Assembly (NCBI GenBank): GCA_016191245.1
Contig: JACPOY010000002.1
Span: 1 to 64,000 of the forward strand
Direction of reading: 5' to 3'
Length of the DNA: 64,000 bases
Source of the DNA: Gammaproteobacteria bacterium
Lineage (GTDB): Bacteria > Pseudomonadota > Gammaproteobacteria > Berkiellales > Berkiellaceae
The notes under the pieces were generated by a model. It was given only the letters and a program-made list of their open reading frames with translations. It ran no database searches and had not been told where the DNA came from. The first letter of the stretch is position 1, and every line of letters starts with the position of its first letter. The position numbers were made by a program, and so were the translations under genes. Positions 1 to 10,924 of this stretch are shown here, piece after piece.

Positions 1-2
1 TA

Positions 3-326
3 GACAAAATTAGCAGCAAGAATCCTGATAGAGTTAGATGTGAGTTCTTTGCAAAATTAATAAGTATCACGATGATGCTTTATATATGTTTTCCAGTGAG
101 ATGGAGCGACGCTCAAGAAATATCTTTTCGAAAAGCATACAGGCTATTGCGGATGTATATTTTTGATTTTTTCAAGGCGTTTGGCTCTACTTATAAAATG
201 ATAAAATTTCTTGAAAGATTTATTGGTGGCTTGAAAAAAATAGCCCTTAAAGATAAAGGGCGACCTAAAAGATTGGCCACCCACCAAAAGCTGATGAAAA
301 TCACGGGCCAAGAGGTTTTAGCATGA
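3..326 (+). CDS. IS4-type transposase, C-terminal part (cut by left window edge)
   Basis: The frame is open from the left edge to the TGA at 324-326, so the start lies outside the window. The visible ~107 residues include an early stretch with Lys-Pro-Asp-Arg and CEFFAKLI, then a hydrophobic helix and a basic tail ending KDKGRPKR. This pattern resembles the C-terminal end of IS4-family DDE transposases, after the catalytic Glu, where K-x-x-R-x-x-CE-x-x-AKL is common. The catalytic residues themselves are not visible. A methionine at 72 opens a shorter reading frame but is probably internal. The right end of the element should lie between 327 and the repeat beginning near 371. Whether the gene is intact cannot be judged. 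Family assignment is by eye and moderate. Confidence 0.5.
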   Translation, partial: DKISSKNPDRVRCEFFAKLISITMMLYICFPVRWSDAQEISFRKAYRLLRMYIFDFFKAFGSTYKMIKFLERFIGGLKKIALKDKGRPKRLATHQKLMKITGQEVLA

Positions 327-370
327 AGCCTTTTCAACTTGCCCCACTTTCCTTAGCTTGACGCGTATGC

Positions 371-486
371 CCGCAAGGGGAGAAGGGGTAAGAGCATCGC
401 AAGCTAAATCTAGTTCAAACTAACATTATAATTTTTAAGAAATTTTCTTCAAATTATGTGTCGATTCCTCAGCTTTACAAGGAGAG
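371..486 (-). repeat. ~113-bp dispersed repeat, copy A (inverted relative to copy B)
   Basis: The stretch is nearly identical to the reverse complement of 5442-5554, with only a few substitutions and a short indel. It contains the GC-rich palindromic core (ccgcaaggggagaagg) and an AT-rich part. With copy B it brackets the adenine deaminase-mutS-recA block in inverted orientation. Downstream, 471-510 also resembles 5670-5700 (ttacaaggagagata followed by a small GCTGCGC-type palindrome). Confidence 0.85.
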
Positions 487-516
487 ATAATTTGTTCGCT
501 GCGCTCACGTAAAATC

Positions 517-1539
<1,023 letters not shown>

Positions 1540-4131
1540 TTATTGGGTCGCTGTAATTTCTTCAAAAAGTTCTTTTATTTCATATAGCTTTTTTAAAGCG
1601 TCGATCGGCGAATATTCATCGGGATGTAAATTTTCAATGTGCGCTATCAATTTATTGAGATCATGCTCTGGCGCAGGCTTGGCATTTTCTTTCGGTATTT
1701 CTTTGAGCAAAGACTCATTCTGCTCTAATTTTTTTAAAGCCTGACTGGCTTTGTTTAAGACTTCCTTAGGGATCCCCGCAAGTTTGGCTACTTGCAATCC
1801 GTAGCTTTTATTGGCAGGTCCATTTTCTACTTTATGAAAAAAGACTAAATTATCATCATATTCTTTGGCATCAAGATGCACATTTTGAATATTTTTAAAT
1901 AGGTTGGCTAATTGTGTTAGCTCAAAGTAATGAGTTGAAAATAAAGTAAATGCTCGAATGTGTTGGCTCAAATATTGGGCGCAAGACCAAGCAATCGCTA
2001 AGCCATCAAATGTACTCGTGCCGCGACCAATTTCGTCCACAATAACCAAACTGTTAGCGGTGGCATGATGTAAAATATTGGCCGTTTCGGTCATCTCGAC
2101 CATAAAAGTAGATTGCCCTTTAGCTAAATCATCACTGGCGCCGATACGCGTGAAAATTCTATCAATGGGACCTAAGTTAACTTTATCTGCAGGGACAAAA
2201 CTGCCAATATGTGCCATGAGAACAATTAATGCAGTTTGTCGCATATAAGTTGATTTGCCACCCATATTGGGGCCAGTAATGAGTAGCGTGGTTATCTCGT
2301 TATTGAACTCAATATCATTTGGGATAAAAGCATCTTCTAGTACCCTTTCTACGACAGGATGTCTGCCATTTTTAATAATCAGTCCTTTGCTTTTACAAAG
2401 AGTTGGGCAATGATAATCCAAGGTTTTAGCACGCTCAGCTAAATTGTTCAGCACATCCACTTCTGCAATCACATTGGCCATTTGTTGTAAGGTGTTGAGA
2501 TCTTTTAATAAAAGGGTTAAGAGTTCTTCGTAAAGGATCTTTTCTCTGGCAAGTGCTTTTTCTTTGCTGCTGAGAACTTTTTCTTCAAATACTTTTAATT
2601 CTGGCGTGATATAGCGTTCAGCATTTTTTAAGGTTTGCCTGCGGACATAATCTTTGGGAGCAAATTGCGCTTGTGCTCGACTGATTTCAATATAGAAGCC
2701 ATGAATACGGTTGTATCCAACTTTAAGTGTACTTAGCTTAGTTCTAGCTTGTTCTTTTTTCTCTAATTTAATAAGAAACTCATCTGCATTTTCACTTAAT
2801 GTTCGAAGCGTATCCAGTTCTTTGTCATATCCTTGCTTAATTACCCCGCCTTCTCGTATGACTTGAGATGGATTATCTTGAATGGCTTTCGTTAATAAAG
2901 CATTGACCTGGGGGTGGGCATGCAATAAAGATAATTGCTCTTCAGACATTATCTTATTTTTTTTTAGAAGAGATTTGATTTTCGGTATTTGTGTTAATGC
3001 GATATTCAATTTCACTAAATCACGAGGTCTAGCACTTTGTAAACCAACTCGCGCTAAAATACGTTCAATATCACCCACTTGCTTTAATAAAGCATGCAGC
3101 TGTTCCATGAGTTCGGTTTCAAGTAATCGTTTAATCACTTGTTGACGTTCATGTAATGCTGTTTGACTGCGTAATGGCTTATTTATCCAACGTTCGAGCA
3201 AACGACTTCCCATAGCAGTCGCATTGTGATCAAGAATTGATAACAGCGTATTTTCTCTTGAGCCTTGATAATTTCTGGTTAATTCTAAGTTACGCCTGGT
3301 ATGAAAATCTAATTGCAAATAGTCATTGGGATCTTCCACACTGATACGATGAATATGGGGTAAGGCATGACGTTGTGTTTCATGAGCATATCTTAGTAAA
3401 CAGCCGGCACTTGTGATAGCCACTTTTAAATGTTCACATTCGAATGCTTTTAAATGTTTGGTATTTAATTGTAAACAAAGTTGTCGTACCGCAGTGGTAT
3501 AATCAAAATCCCAAGCTGCTCGTTTATGAACAAGCGGAAGTTCTTTTAAGATTTCAGGGAATGCAAACGTTTCATTGACAAGGAGTTCTGCAGGGTTTAA
3601 GCGTTGTAATTCTGTTGCAAGTTCTTGCTGGGTTTTTACTTCTTGTAATACAAAGCGACCGCTACTTAAGGTTAAACTGGCAATCCCAAATATTTCTTTT
3701 TCATAATTAATGGCAACAAGATGATTTTCAGATTTTGCATCCAATAAGGCTTCATCGGTAACAGTGCCTGGCGTTAAAATGCGTACGACCTGTCGCTCAA
3801 CGGGACCTTTGCTAGTAGCAGGATCGCCAATTTGTTCGCAAATGACAACGGATTCGCCTTTTTGAATAAGTTTGCTTAAATAATTTTCTGCTGCATGGTA
3901 GGGCACCCCTGCCATGGGGATGGCATTACCGCCAGTTTGACCACGCGCCGTGAGCGTAATATCTAGAAGTTCAGCTGCTTTCTTAGCATCATCAAAGAAT
4001 AATTCATAAAAATCACCCATCCGATAAAACAATAAGTGATCAGGATGTTCTGCTTTGATGCGCAAATATTGTTGCATCATGGGGGTGTGAGTCGCCACTG
4101 GATCGGTATCGGTTTTTTTGTTCTTTGTCAT
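1540..4131 (-). CDS. mutS: DNA mismatch repair protein MutS
   Basis: A full-length MutS of about 863 residues that recognises mismatches and recruits MutL. The N-terminal domain has the mismatch-contacting [11 protein letters not shown] (Phe-x-Glu wedge). The ATPase has the Walker [10 protein letters not shown] near residue 620, followed by [13 protein letters not shown] (Walker B and signature) near 695, and a C-terminal helix-turn-helix/dimerisation tail. I chose the ATG at 4131 over the in-frame TTG at 4158 because the family normally starts shortly before the HTPMMQQY segment; the upstream start is not excluded. It is transcribed divergently from recA and followed 9 bp later by the adenine deaminase gene. 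The mutS/recA neighbourhood is conserved in many gammaproteobacteria. Confidence 0.97.
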   Translation of the reverse strand: MTKNKKTDTDPVATHTPMMQQYLRIKAEHPDHLLFYRMGDFYELFFDDAKKAAELLDITLTARGQTGGNAIPMAGVPYHAAENYLSKLIQKGESVVICEQIGDPATSKGPVERQVVRILTPGTVTDEALLDAKSENHLVAINYEKEIFGIASLTLSSGRFVLQEVKTQQELATELQRLNPAELLVNETFAFPEILKELPLVHKRAAWDFDYTTAVRQLCLQLNTKHLKAFECEHLKVAITSAGCLLRYAHETQRHALPHIHRISVEDPNDYLQLDFHTRRNLELTRNYQGSRENTLLSILDHNATAMGSRLLERWINKPLRSQTALHERQQVIKRLLETELMEQLHALLKQVGDIERILARVGLQSARPRDLVKLNIALTQIPKIKSLLKKNKIMSEEQLSLLHAHPQVNALLTKAIQDNPSQVIREGGVIKQGYDKELDTLRTLSENADEFLIKLEKKEQARTKLSTLKVGYNRIHGFYIEISRAQAQFAPKDYVRRQTLKNAERYITPELKVFEEKVLSSKEKALAREKILYEELLTLLLKDLNTLQQMANVIAEVDVLNNLAERAKTLDYHCPTLCKSKGLIIKNGRHPVVERVLEDAFIPNDIEFNNEITTLLITGPNMGGKSTYMRQTALIVLMAHIGSFVPADKVNLGPIDRIFTRIGASDDLAKGQSTFMVEMTETANILHHATANSLVIVDEIGRGTSTFDGLAIAWSCAQYLSQHIRAFTLFSTHYFELTQLANLFKNIQNVHLDAKEYDDNLVFFHKVENGPANKSYGLQVAKLAGIPKEVLNKASQALKKLEQNESLLKEIPKENAKPAPEHDLNKLIAHIENLHPDEYSPIDALKKLYEIKELFEEITATQ

Positions 4132-4276
4132 GTGTATTTCTAATTTGTATTCGTTCAAATAATGAGCTATTGATTATGGTAACAAAAATTATCACTCAGA
4201 GAATTTGTATGCGATAATGGTTTCAGTTTTTATATTTATTGGTTGATTATCTTAATTTTATTTGAGGGCAAACACC

Positions 4277-5392
4277 ATGGATGACAACAAAAAACAAGCG
4301 CTAAACGCAGCATTGTCACAGATCGATCGTCAATTTGGCAAAGGTTCAGTCATGTGGCTGGGCGATAAAGGGGCGATTGCAGATATTGAAGCAATCTCAA
4401 CAGGTTCCTTAGGTCTTGATATCGCTTTAGGGATTGGCGGCTTACCCAAAGGACGGATTGTGGAAATCTATGGGCCAGAGTCTTCAGGTAAAACCACTTT
4501 AACCTTACAAGTTGTTGCTGAATGCCAACGAAAAGGTGGGGTGGCAGCATTTATTGATGCCGAGCATGCGCTTGATCCCGTTTATGCTGAGAAGCTAGGA
4601 GTGAAATTAGATGAATTATTAATTTCACAACCTGACACCGGCGAACAAGCCTTAGAAATTGCTGACATGCTTGTGCGTTCTGGCGCTGTAGACGTAATTA
4701 TTATTGACTCGGTTGCAGCATTGACGCCTAAAGCGGAAATTGAAGGTGAAATGGGCGATCAACACATCGGATTGCAAGCTCGTTTAATGTCGCAAGCCTT
4801 AAGAAAGCTGACAGGTAATTTAAAGCGCTCTAATACTTTAGCTATTTTTATTAACCAAATTCGAATGAAGATTGGGGTAATGTTTGGTAGCCCTGAAACA
4901 ACCACGGGTGGTAATGCGTTGAAGTTTTATTCTTCGGTACGCTTAGATATTCGCCGCACAGGCTCTATCAAAAAAGGCGAAGAAGTCATGGGCAGCGAAA
5001 CACGAGTGAAGGTCGTGAAAAATAAAGTGGCTCCTCCTTTCAAACAAGCTGAATTTGAAATTTTGTATGGCGAAGGTATTTCACGCTTAGGTGAAGTTGT
5101 CGAATTAGGGGTGAAATTAGGCTACATTGAAAAATCAGGCGCTTGGTATAGCTACGAAGGAAATCGTATTGGCCAAGGCAAGGAAAATGCCCGTCAGTAC
5201 TTACTCGATAATCCCAAGGCTGCCGAAGAACTGGAAGCTAGAATTCGTGAGAAGATGTTACCACCCATTGTTCGTCAAACCCCTGCGGGATCTGTTGTGA
5301 CAGCACCTGTTCCTAAAGAAGAGACAAAAGCGAAACTTGCTAAAGCGAAAAATGTTGTTGAAGCAGGAGAGTTTTTAGAGGAAGAAGTTTAA
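4277..5392 (+). CDS. recA: Recombinase RecA
   Basis: A RecA of 371 residues. It shows the Walker [10 protein letters not shown], the L1/L2 region with [18 protein letters not shown] and [13 protein letters not shown], and a lysine/glutamate-rich C-terminal tail. It catalyses strand exchange and activates SOS co-protease functions. The ATG at 4277 is chosen because GAGG lies about nine bases upstream and the residues before it, read from a TTG at 4262, have no family support. The promoter lies in the 145-bp divergent region shared with mutS. I could not find a clear gammaproteobacterial LexA box (CTGT-N8-ACAG) there, so SOS control is not shown. A short stem-loop (5416-5431) follows the stop, then the repeat-rich spacer before recX. 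Confidence 0.98.
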   Translation: MDDNKKQALNAALSQIDRQFGKGSVMWLGDKGAIADIEAISTGSLGLDIALGIGGLPKGRIVEIYGPESSGKTTLTLQVVAECQRKGGVAAFIDAEHALDPVYAEKLGVKLDELLISQPDTGEQALEIADMLVRSGAVDVIIIDSVAALTPKAEIEGEMGDQHIGLQARLMSQALRKLTGNLKRSNTLAIFINQIRMKIGVMFGSPETTTGGNALKFYSSVRLDIRRTGSIKKGEEVMGSETRVKVVKNKVAPPFKQAEFEILYGEGISRLGEVVELGVKLGYIEKSGAWYSYEGNRIGQGKENARQYLLDNPKAAEELEARIREKMLPPIVRQTPAGSVVTAPVPKEETKAKLAKAKNVVEAGEFLEEEV

Positions 5393-5415
5393 TTGTCAGA
5401 CACATGAAAGGGTAA

Positions 5416-5431
5416 TGTCGCGTTAGCGACA
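5416..5431 (+). terminator. Short stem-loop after recA
   Basis: TGTCGC pairs with GCGACA around a 4-base loop (gtta), 24 bp after the recA stop. There is no T-run, so this is a weak terminator or attenuator candidate, with possible partial read-through into recX. Confidence 0.3.
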
Positions 5432-5441
5432 AATTCTCTTC

Positions 5442-5554
5442 CCTTGTAAAGCTGAGGAATCGACACATAATTTGAAGAAAATTTCTTAAAAATTATAATG
5501 TTAGTTTGAACTAGATTTAGCTTGCGAAGCTCTTACCCCTTCTCCCCTTGCGGG
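5442..5554 (+). repeat. ~113-bp dispersed repeat, copy B
   Basis: Reverse complement of 371-486 with few differences. It begins with the ttgtaaagctgaggaatcg motif, runs through an AT-rich stretch and ends in a palindromic core (ccccttctccccttgcgggagaagg). The first motif reappears inverted at 5579-5602, so the repeat end is itself duplicated here. The GC-rich core also occurs twice near 51.0-51.15 kb. Confidence 0.85.
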
Positions 5555-5700
5555 AGAAGGCGGGGATGAGGGGTGGATCGATTCCTCAGCTTGTAAAGGG
5601 AAGAGGCTGCTCTTAGCAGCAAGATGGATTTTATCCGGATAAAATCTCTCTTGCGCTATGCGCCTCTCTCCTTTACAAGGAGAGATAAATGGTTGCTGCG
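5535..5700. repeat. Chain of perfect inverted repeats in the recA-recX spacer
   Basis: After the repeat core come several separate palindromes. GCTGC/GCAGC lies at 5606-5620. A perfect 20-bp palindrome with a CCGG centre lies at 5627-5646. A GCGC-x-x-x-GCGC-like motif lies near 5653-5663. An 8-bp stem with a 3-base loop (CTCTCCTT/AAGGAGAG) lies at 5666-5684. The arrangement resembles REP/BIME-type intergenic elements that can lower transcription or stabilise the upstream recA mRNA. No coding potential is apparent. The whole recA-recX gap is 334 bp. Confidence 0.65.
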
Positions 5701-5726
5701 CAACCGACCAGATAGGGTATCCCATC

Positions 5727-6155
5727 ATGAACCCAACCCGCGACAAAGCACTTTACCTCCTAGCTCGGCGGGATCATTCTCGACGTGAGTTATCTCAAAA
5801 ACTTTCCCAGAAGGGCTTCGTCTCTTCAACTATTCAACCCGTATTAGATGAATTAGAGAATGAAAACTTACTCAATGAAGATCGCTTTATTGCAAGTTTT
5901 ATTCGAAGTCGCTCCGCCAAAGGTTATGGACCATTAAAAATTTGTGCAGAACTGGGCAAGCGTGGTATTGATCACAACCGCATTCGTGCAAGCGATGAAT
6001 GGCAAGAAACTTTGTGGCAGGAAATGGCAATTTCCGCCAGAATAAAGCGGTTTGGAGAAGCCATTCCAACTGCAAAAGATAAGCGAATGCAGCAAGCACG
6101 ATTTTTGCAGCAACGGGGATTTACGACAGATCAAATCCGCTGGGCATTAAAATAA
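5727..6155 (+). CDS. recX: Regulatory protein RecX
   Basis: A 142-residue all-helical RecX, a modulator that binds RecA filaments and limits recombinase activity. The N-terminus ALYLLARRDHSRREL and the later GPLKICAELGKRGI and QRGFTTDQIRWALK are typical of the three repeated helical modules. I chose the ATG at 5727: residues encoded upstream, from 5658, come from the repeat-rich spacer and do not resemble RecX. The Shine-Dalgarno is weak (AGGG about ten bases upstream). The gene lies between recA and alaS as in many gammaproteobacteria. Transcription from recA would have to cross the stem-loop chain at 5416-5700, which could keep RecX low relative to RecA. Confidence 0.93.
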   Translation: MNPTRDKALYLLARRDHSRRELSQKLSQKGFVSSTIQPVLDELENENLLNEDRFIASFIRSRSAKGYGPLKICAELGKRGIDHNRIRASDEWQETLWQEMAISARIKRFGEAIPTAKDKRMQQARFLQQRGFTTDQIRWALK

Positions 6156-6185
6156 TTTCATTCATTTAATTGATACTGGTGAACT

Positions 6186-8786
6186 ATGAAAGTCATAGAA
6201 CTTCGAGAAAGCTTTTTGACCTTTTTTAAGCAAAAAGGCCATACCCTTGTGCCAAGTAGTTCATTAGTCCCGATAAATGATGAAACCCTACTATTTACCA
6301 ATGCTGGGATGGTGCAATTTAAAGATGTGTTTCTAGGGCGAGAACAAAGGCCCTATACGAAAGCAGCTAGTTCACAATGCTGTGTTCGAGCTGGTGGCAA
6401 GCATAATGATCTAGAAAACGTGGGTTATACCGCACGTCATCATACTTTCTTTGAAATGCTCGGCAATTTTAGCTTTGGCGATTATTTTAAGCGTGAAGCA
6501 ATTCAATATGCTTGGGAATATTTAACTCAGGTACTCAAAATACCCACTGCAAAGTTATGGGTCACGGTTTTTGAGGAAGATGATGAAGCTGCAGATATCT
6601 GGTTAAATGAAATGAAAGTGGACAAAATGCGCTTTTCACGCTGTGGCGCCAAAGATAATTTTTGGTCAATGGGCGATACTGGTCCTTGTGGTCCTTGCAC
6701 CGAAATTTTTTATGATCATGGACCTGACGTCGCAGGGGGCCCACCTGGTTCTCCTGATGCTGATGGCGATCGCTATATTGAGATCTGGAACCTTGTCTTT
6801 ATGCAGTTTAATCGTGATGCCAGTGGCAATATGACAGCGCTGCCTAAACCCTCTGTTGATACAGGCATGGGATTGGAGCGACTTGCTGCCGTCATGCAAG
6901 GCGTGCATAGCAATTATGAAATTGATTTATTTGTGAATTTAATTAAATCCGCTGCTGATATTTTACAAATAAAAAATGCAGGGCAAAAATCATTACGTGT
7001 TTTGGCAGATCATATCCGTTCTACAGTATTTTTAATTCATGATGGTGTATTGCCGTCTAATGAAGGCCGAGGCTATGTATTACGCCGTATTATGCGAAGA
7101 GCGTTAAGACACGGTAATCAATTGGGCGCGAAAGAGCCGTTTTTCTATAAACTTGTTACCCCTCTTATTCAAGAAATGGGCAACGCCTACCCAACTTTAG
7201 CGCCGCAACAAGCTTATATTGAAAAAGTCATATTAAAAGAAGAAGAGCAATTTGCGCGTACTTTAGAGCAAGGCTTAAAAATTTTAGAACAAGATATCAA
7301 ACAATTACATGGACATTTGATTAGTGGCGAAACAGTATTTAAATTATATGACACGTATGGTTTTCCGGTTGACTTAACAGCGGACATTGCTCGCGAAAAA
7401 AATCTAGAAGTAGACATTGCTGGCTTTGAACATGAAATGCAAATGCAGCGTGAGCGTGCAAGAGCAGCCAGCCAATTTGGCGTGGATTACAACAAAAATG
7501 TGTCTATCGATGCAAAAACAGAATTTACCGGTTATGAATCGTTGCAAGAAGATTCAAATGTGGTATCGCTATTTAAAGATAACCAACAAGTTGCTTCCTT
7601 AAAAGTTGGTGATAGTGGACAAATGGTATTAAAACACACCCCCTTTTATGCTGAATCTGGCGGTCAGGTTGGCGATAAAGGAGTGATTTTTAATGGCAAA
7701 ATTGGGATTTTTAGAGTAGATGATACGCAAAAAATTGGTGAAGCCATTCTTCATATTGGTGAAGTACTTGAAGGCGTTATTCATGCAGATGATAAAGTCA
7801 CTGCTGCCGTTGATGCTGAGAAACGTCAAGCAACCAAATTAAATCACTCTGCAACTCATTTGTTGCATGCCGCGCTTCGTGAAATTGTGGGACATCATGT
7901 TACGCAAAAAGGTTCATTGGTAGCACCAGATAGATTGCGTTTTGACTTTTCGCATTTTGAAGCACTCACTCCTTTGCAAATTCAACAAGTTGAAGACAGG
8001 GTGAATGAAAAAATATTAGAAAATACTGAAGCCAAGATTACCGTTACCACGCCTGAAGAAGCGATGAAACAGGGAGCAATGGCATTATTTGGTGAAAAGT
8101 ATGGCGATAAAGTCCGTGTATTAGATATGGGCCATGGCTATTCAGTTGAATTATGTGGTGGCACGCATACCTCGCGTACAGGTGATATCGGTTTATTTAA
8201 AATCATCAGCGAAGCAGGAATTGCTTCTGGTGTACGCCGTATTGAAGCGCTCACCGGTAAAGGTGCGATGCAATGGTTAAATTTTGCAGATACTAGCGTG
8301 CAACATTTAGCTCAAGTTTTAAAAAGCAATCGTCAAGCCGTTGAAAGCAAGGTCGTACAGTTGCTTGAGCGTGTACGCGAATTAGAAAAAGAAACCCAAC
8401 GACTAAAAGGAAAGTTAGCCTCCGGCGCTGGCAGCGATTTAACTTCAGAAACCGTAACGATAAAAGACATAAAAGTGTTAGTCAAAAAACTATCTGATGT
8501 CGATCCCAAAATCATGCGTGACTTAACTGAAGACTTAAAAAATAAATTGCAAACTGGGGTGGTTGTTTTAGCAGGAGTGGTTGATGGAAAGGTGCAGTTA
8601 ACCGTAGGGGTAACAAAAAATTGCACCAATAAAATTTCTGCTGGAGAATTAGCAAACTTTATAGCCCAACAAGTGGGTGGTAAAGGGGGCGGTCGCCCGG
8701 ATCTCGCCAATGCAGGTGGAACACAAACTGAGGGATTAGATAAAGCATTAGCCTCAGTTGCCGATTGGATAACTAAGAAGATTTAG
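6186..8786 (+). CDS. alaS: Alanine-tRNA ligase
   Basis: An 866-residue AlaRS, full length for bacteria. In order it has the class II catalytic core ([20 protein letters not shown], then [15 protein letters not shown]), the tRNA-recognition domain ([20 protein letters not shown]), the editing domain with [11 protein letters not shown] and the zinc-type [13 protein letters not shown], and a C-terminal DHHA1-like region ending [12 protein letters not shown]. It charges tRNA-Ala and deacylates mischarged Ser/Gly-tRNA. The ATG at 6186 follows ACTGGTGAACT, a weak ribosome site. It lies 30 bp after recX and 65 bp before lysC, consistent with a recA-recX-alaS-lysC transcription unit or a series of short units. 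Confidence 0.98.
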   Translation: MKVIELRESFLTFFKQKGHTLVPSSSLVPINDETLLFTNAGMVQFKDVFLGREQRPYTKAASSQCCVRAGGKHNDLENVGYTARHHTFFEMLGNFSFGDYFKREAIQYAWEYLTQVLKIPTAKLWVTVFEEDDEAADIWLNEMKVDKMRFSRCGAKDNFWSMGDTGPCGPCTEIFYDHGPDVAGGPPGSPDADGDRYIEIWNLVFMQFNRDASGNMTALPKPSVDTGMGLERLAAVMQGVHSNYEIDLFVNLIKSAADILQIKNAGQKSLRVLADHIRSTVFLIHDGVLPSNEGRGYVLRRIMRRALRHGNQLGAKEPFFYKLVTPLIQEMGNAYPTLAPQQAYIEKVILKEEEQFARTLEQGLKILEQDIKQLHGHLISGETVFKLYDTYGFPVDLTADIAREKNLEVDIAGFEHEMQMQRERARAASQFGVDYNKNVSIDAKTEFTGYESLQEDSNVVSLFKDNQQVASLKVGDSGQMVLKHTPFYAESGGQVGDKGVIFNGKIGIFRVDDTQKIGEAILHIGEVLEGVIHADDKVTAAVDAEKRQATKLNHSATHLLHAALREIVGHHVTQKGSLVAPDRLRFDFSHFEALTPLQIQQVEDRVNEKILENTEAKITVTTPEEAMKQGAMALFGEKYGDKVRVLDMGHGYSVELCGGTHTSRTGDIGLFKIISEAGIASGVRRIEALTGKGAMQWLNFADTSVQHLAQVLKSNRQAVESKVVQLLERVRELEKETQRLKGKLASGAGSDLTSETVTIKDIKVLVKKLSDVDPKIMRDLTEDLKNKLQTGVVVLAGVVDGKVQLTVGVTKNCTNKISAGELANFIAQQVGGKGGGRPDLANAGGTQTEGLDKALASVADWITKKI

Positions 8787-8851
8787 TTTTTCTTAACTTT
8801 GATGTTATAACGATAAAAATGTTAGAATTCTGCGTTTAAATGGATTAGTTA

Positions 8852-10105
8852 ATGAGCTTAATAGTTCAAAAATACGGTGGGACTTCCGTTGCAAGCATTG
8901 CTTGCATGATGCACGTGGCCCGAAAAATTAAAGCAACGCAAAGTGCAGGTCATGATGTGGTGGTGGTGGTTTCGGCTATGGGTGACGAAACCGATCGGCT
9001 GGAAGGCTTAGCTTTTCAAATTACAGAACAACCAATGGCTCGTGAAATGGATGTCTTGTTGGCAACCGGCGAACAAGTTTCGATTGCATTATTAAGCATG
9101 GCGTTACAAAGCATAGGTTGTGCTGCGAAGTCATATACAGGTTTTCAGGTAGGTATTCATACAGATACTGCTCATACTAGAGCCCGCATTGAACATATAG
9201 AAGAAGCTAAAATCCGAGAAGATTTAGAACGAGGCTTTGTTGTTGTTGTGGCTGGTTTTCAAGGTATTGATGCCAATGGCAACATCACAACTTTAGGGCG
9301 AGGTGGCTCTGATACTACAGCAGTAGCATTAGCAGCAACCTTAAAAGCAGATGAATGCCAAATTTATACTGATGTTGATGGCGTATACACTGCTGATCCT
9401 CGCATGGTGCCAGATGCTAGACGTATGCCTCGCGTTACCTTTGATGAAATGTTAGAGATGGCCAGTTTAGGCGCTCAAGTGTTGCAAATTCGTGCTGTGG
9501 AATTTGCAGGGAAGTACAATGTACCGCTTCGTGTACTATCAACCTTCAAGGAAGGGTCCGGCACATTGATTACTTTTGAGGAAAAGGGGATGGAACAGCC
9601 CATTGTTTCTGGATTAGCATTTAGTCGCGAAGAAGCAAAGCTGATAATTCGTGGGGTACCTGATAAGCCAGGCATTGCTGGACAAATCTTAGGGCCTATC
9701 AGTGAAGCGCATATTGAAGTAGATATGATAATCCAAAATTTAGGTGATGACGGTAATACCGATTTCACCTTTACAGTGCATCGGCGCGATTATGATCGTG
9801 CACGTGCAATTTTAGAAAAAATAGACAAGGAGTTGAATGCTAAAGGTATTTTAGGCGACGCTAAGATTGCCAAAGTGTCTTTAGTGGGTGTTGGTATGCG
9901 TTCCCATGCTGGGATTGCAAGCACCATGTTTGAAGTACTAGGCAAAGAGGGGATTAATATCCAGCTGATCTCTACTTCCGAAATTAAAGTATCGGTGGTG
10001 GTGGACGAAAAATATTTAGAGCTGGGCGTGAGGACGTTACATGAAGCTTTCCGACTTCATGAAGAGCCTTACGAAGAGGACTATGAACATCGGCTAAGAG
10101 CCTAG
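8852..10105 (+). CDS. lysC: Aspartate kinase
   Basis: A 417-residue aspartokinase, first step of the Lys/Thr/Met/diaminopimelate pathway. The kinase starts VQKYGGTSV and contains TLGRGGSDTTAVALA and YTDVDGVYTADPRMV. Two C-terminal ACT domains (from about residue 265) provide feedback control, suggested by VPDKPGIAGQILGPI and VGVGMRSHAGIASTMFEVL. The length and architecture match the monofunctional alpha/beta type in which an internal start can give a separate beta subunit. It lies between alaS and csrA, and a strong hairpin at 10148-10173 follows. Confidence 0.96.
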   Translation: MSLIVQKYGGTSVASIACMMHVARKIKATQSAGHDVVVVVSAMGDETDRLEGLAFQITEQPMAREMDVLLATGEQVSIALLSMALQSIGCAAKSYTGFQVGIHTDTAHTRARIEHIEEAKIREDLERGFVVVVAGFQGIDANGNITTLGRGGSDTTAVALAATLKADECQIYTDVDGVYTADPRMVPDARRMPRVTFDEMLEMASLGAQVLQIRAVEFAGKYNVPLRVLSTFKEGSGTLITFEEKGMEQPIVSGLAFSREEAKLIIRGVPDKPGIAGQILGPISEAHIEVDMIIQNLGDDGNTDFTFTVHRRDYDRARAILEKIDKELNAKGILGDAKIAKVSLVGVGMRSHAGIASTMFEVLGKEGINIQLISTSEIKVSVVVDEKYLELGVRTLHEAFRLHEEPYEEDYEHRLRA

Positions 10106-10147
10106 TACTTGTATACGCAGATAGCGTACTAAGTACAATAACAAAAG

Positions 10148-10173
10148 AAACAAGAAGCTTGGCTTCTTGTTTT
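10148..10173 (+). terminator. Stem-loop between lysC and csrA
   Basis: A perfect 10-bp stem (aaacaagaag / cttcttgttt) with a 5-base loop. The 3' arm ends in TTT and is followed by TA. It sits 42 bp after the lysC stop and only 6 bp before the csrA Shine-Dalgarno (AGGAG at 10180-10184). It could terminate lysC transcription or act as a 5'-leader structure of csrA mRNA. Confidence 0.65.
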
Positions 10174-10193
10174 ATCTAAAGGAGATTGACCAC

Positions 10194-10409
10194 ATGCTCA
10201 TATTAACTCGACGGGTGGGTGAGACTTTAATGATTGGTGATGAAGTAACAGTCACCGTATTGGGCGTTAAGGGCAACCAAGTCAGGATTGGTGTTAACGC
10301 ACCCAAAGAAATCTCGGTTCACCGTGAAGAGATTTATCAACGTATCCAACAAGAAAAATCAGGCGGCGGTCAAAGTGATCCTTCCAAATCTGACGATTCC
10401 AAATCTTAA
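10194..10409 (+). CDS. csrA: Carbon storage regulator CsrA
   Basis: A 71-residue CsrA, the dimeric RNA-binding regulator that recognises GGA motifs near ribosome sites. [37 protein letters not shown] is essentially consensus, including Arg44-type residues in the later [11 protein letters not shown]. The acidic, Ser-rich tail is variable in the family. The ATG at 10194 has AGGAG nine bases upstream. Residues encoded from an upstream alternative start (10167) come from the terminator stem and are not CsrA. In Legionella, CsrA controls the switch between replicative and transmissive states; the same role here is inference. Confidence 0.97.
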   Translation: MLILTRRVGETLMIGDEVTVTVLGVKGNQVRIGVNAPKEISVHREEIYQRIQQEKSGGGQSDPSKSDDSKS

Positions 10410-10422
10410 TTTCAACTAGCGC

Positions 10423-10451
10423 TTAATTTTAACTCAGGGTGGTGTTATCAT
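10423..10451 (+). promoter_or_regulatory. Possible promoter of tRNA-Ser
   Basis: TTAATT (10423-10428) and TATCAT (10446-10451) are separated by 17 bp and lie 17 bp before the tRNA. Match is modest. Confidence 0.4.
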
Positions 10452-10467
10452 GACGCCCTGTCCGGGA

Positions 10468-10560
10468 GGAGAGATGGCCGAGTGGTCGAAGGCGCTCCCC
10501 TGCTAAGGGAGTATGGGCCCTTAAAGCCCATCGAGGGTTCGAATCCCTCTCTCTCCGCCA
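10468..10560 (+). tRNA. tRNA-Ser (anticodon GCU)
   Basis: A 93-base class II tRNA. The acceptor GGAGAGA pairs with TCTCTCC, followed by the discriminator G and an encoded CCA. The anticodon stem CTCCC/GGGAG encloses CTGCTAA, giving anticodon GCT at 10502-10504. A long variable arm (TATGGGCCCTTAAAGCCCAT) is present, as expected for serine, and the T-arm has GGTTCGAATCC. It decodes AGC/AGU. csrA followed by a tRNA-Ser is a common gammaproteobacterial arrangement. Confidence 0.97.
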
Positions 10561-10716
10561 CTATAGCTCCCGGCAATCAAATATTAAGCAACTGAATTAT
10601 TACTTCCAGGTGAGAATTTTAGCCCCCTTTGATAGGGGGCCGACATTTGAAGCGTGCGAAAATGGCGGGGGATGTTATCGCCAGGCCTTTAATAAAAATC
10701 AAAACAATTGTTGTTA

Positions 10717-10745
10717 TTGACACCCCCTCATAATCTCGCGATAAT
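10717..10745 (+). promoter_or_regulatory. Sigma-70-type promoter of tRNA-Arg
   Basis: TTGACA at 10717-10722 and GATAAT at 10740-10745 with a 17-bp spacer, 11 bp before the tRNA start. The GC-rich ccccct just after the -10 box resembles a stringent discriminator. Confidence 0.75.
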
Positions 10746-10756
10746 GCCCCCTCTTT

Positions 10757-10833
10757 GCGCCCGTAGCTCAGTTGGATAGAGTACCTGGCTACGAACCAGG
10801 CGGTCGGGAGTTCGAATCTCTCCGGGCGCACCA
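10757..10833 (+). tRNA. tRNA-Arg (anticodon ACG)
   Basis: A 77-base tRNA. The acceptor GCGCCCG pairs with CGGGCGC, followed by A and an encoded CCA. The D-arm is AGCTCAGTTGGATAGAGT. The anticodon stem CCTGG/CCAGG encloses CTACGAA, with ACG at 10791-10793. A34 is normally converted to inosine by TadA, so it reads CGU/CGC/CGA. Confidence 0.97.
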
Positions 10834-10843
10834 GATAAAAAAT

Positions 10844-10867
10844 ACCACCTTCAAGGTGGTTTTTTTT
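10844..10867 (+). terminator. Rho-independent terminator of tRNA-Arg
   Basis: ACCACC pairs with GGTGGT around TTCAA, followed by a run of eight T (10860-10867). Confidence 0.88.
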
Positions 10868-10924
10868 ATTTACAAACTAAAGAGCCAGCTTCAATATTCC
10901 TATCTCAAGTTTTAGGAAATCAAC

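Noticed and set aside
4159..4276. LexA/SOS box upstream of recA
   Set aside because: No CTGT-N8-ACAG or close match was found in the divergent region.
8333..8710. Minus-strand 125-codon ORF inside alaS
   Set aside because: Antisense shadow of a strongly conserved coding region.
10561..10756. Minus-strand ORF (10619-10831) overlapping tRNA-Arg
   Set aside because: It is a reading through a tRNA gene ([16 protein letters not shown] translation), a well-known false ORF.
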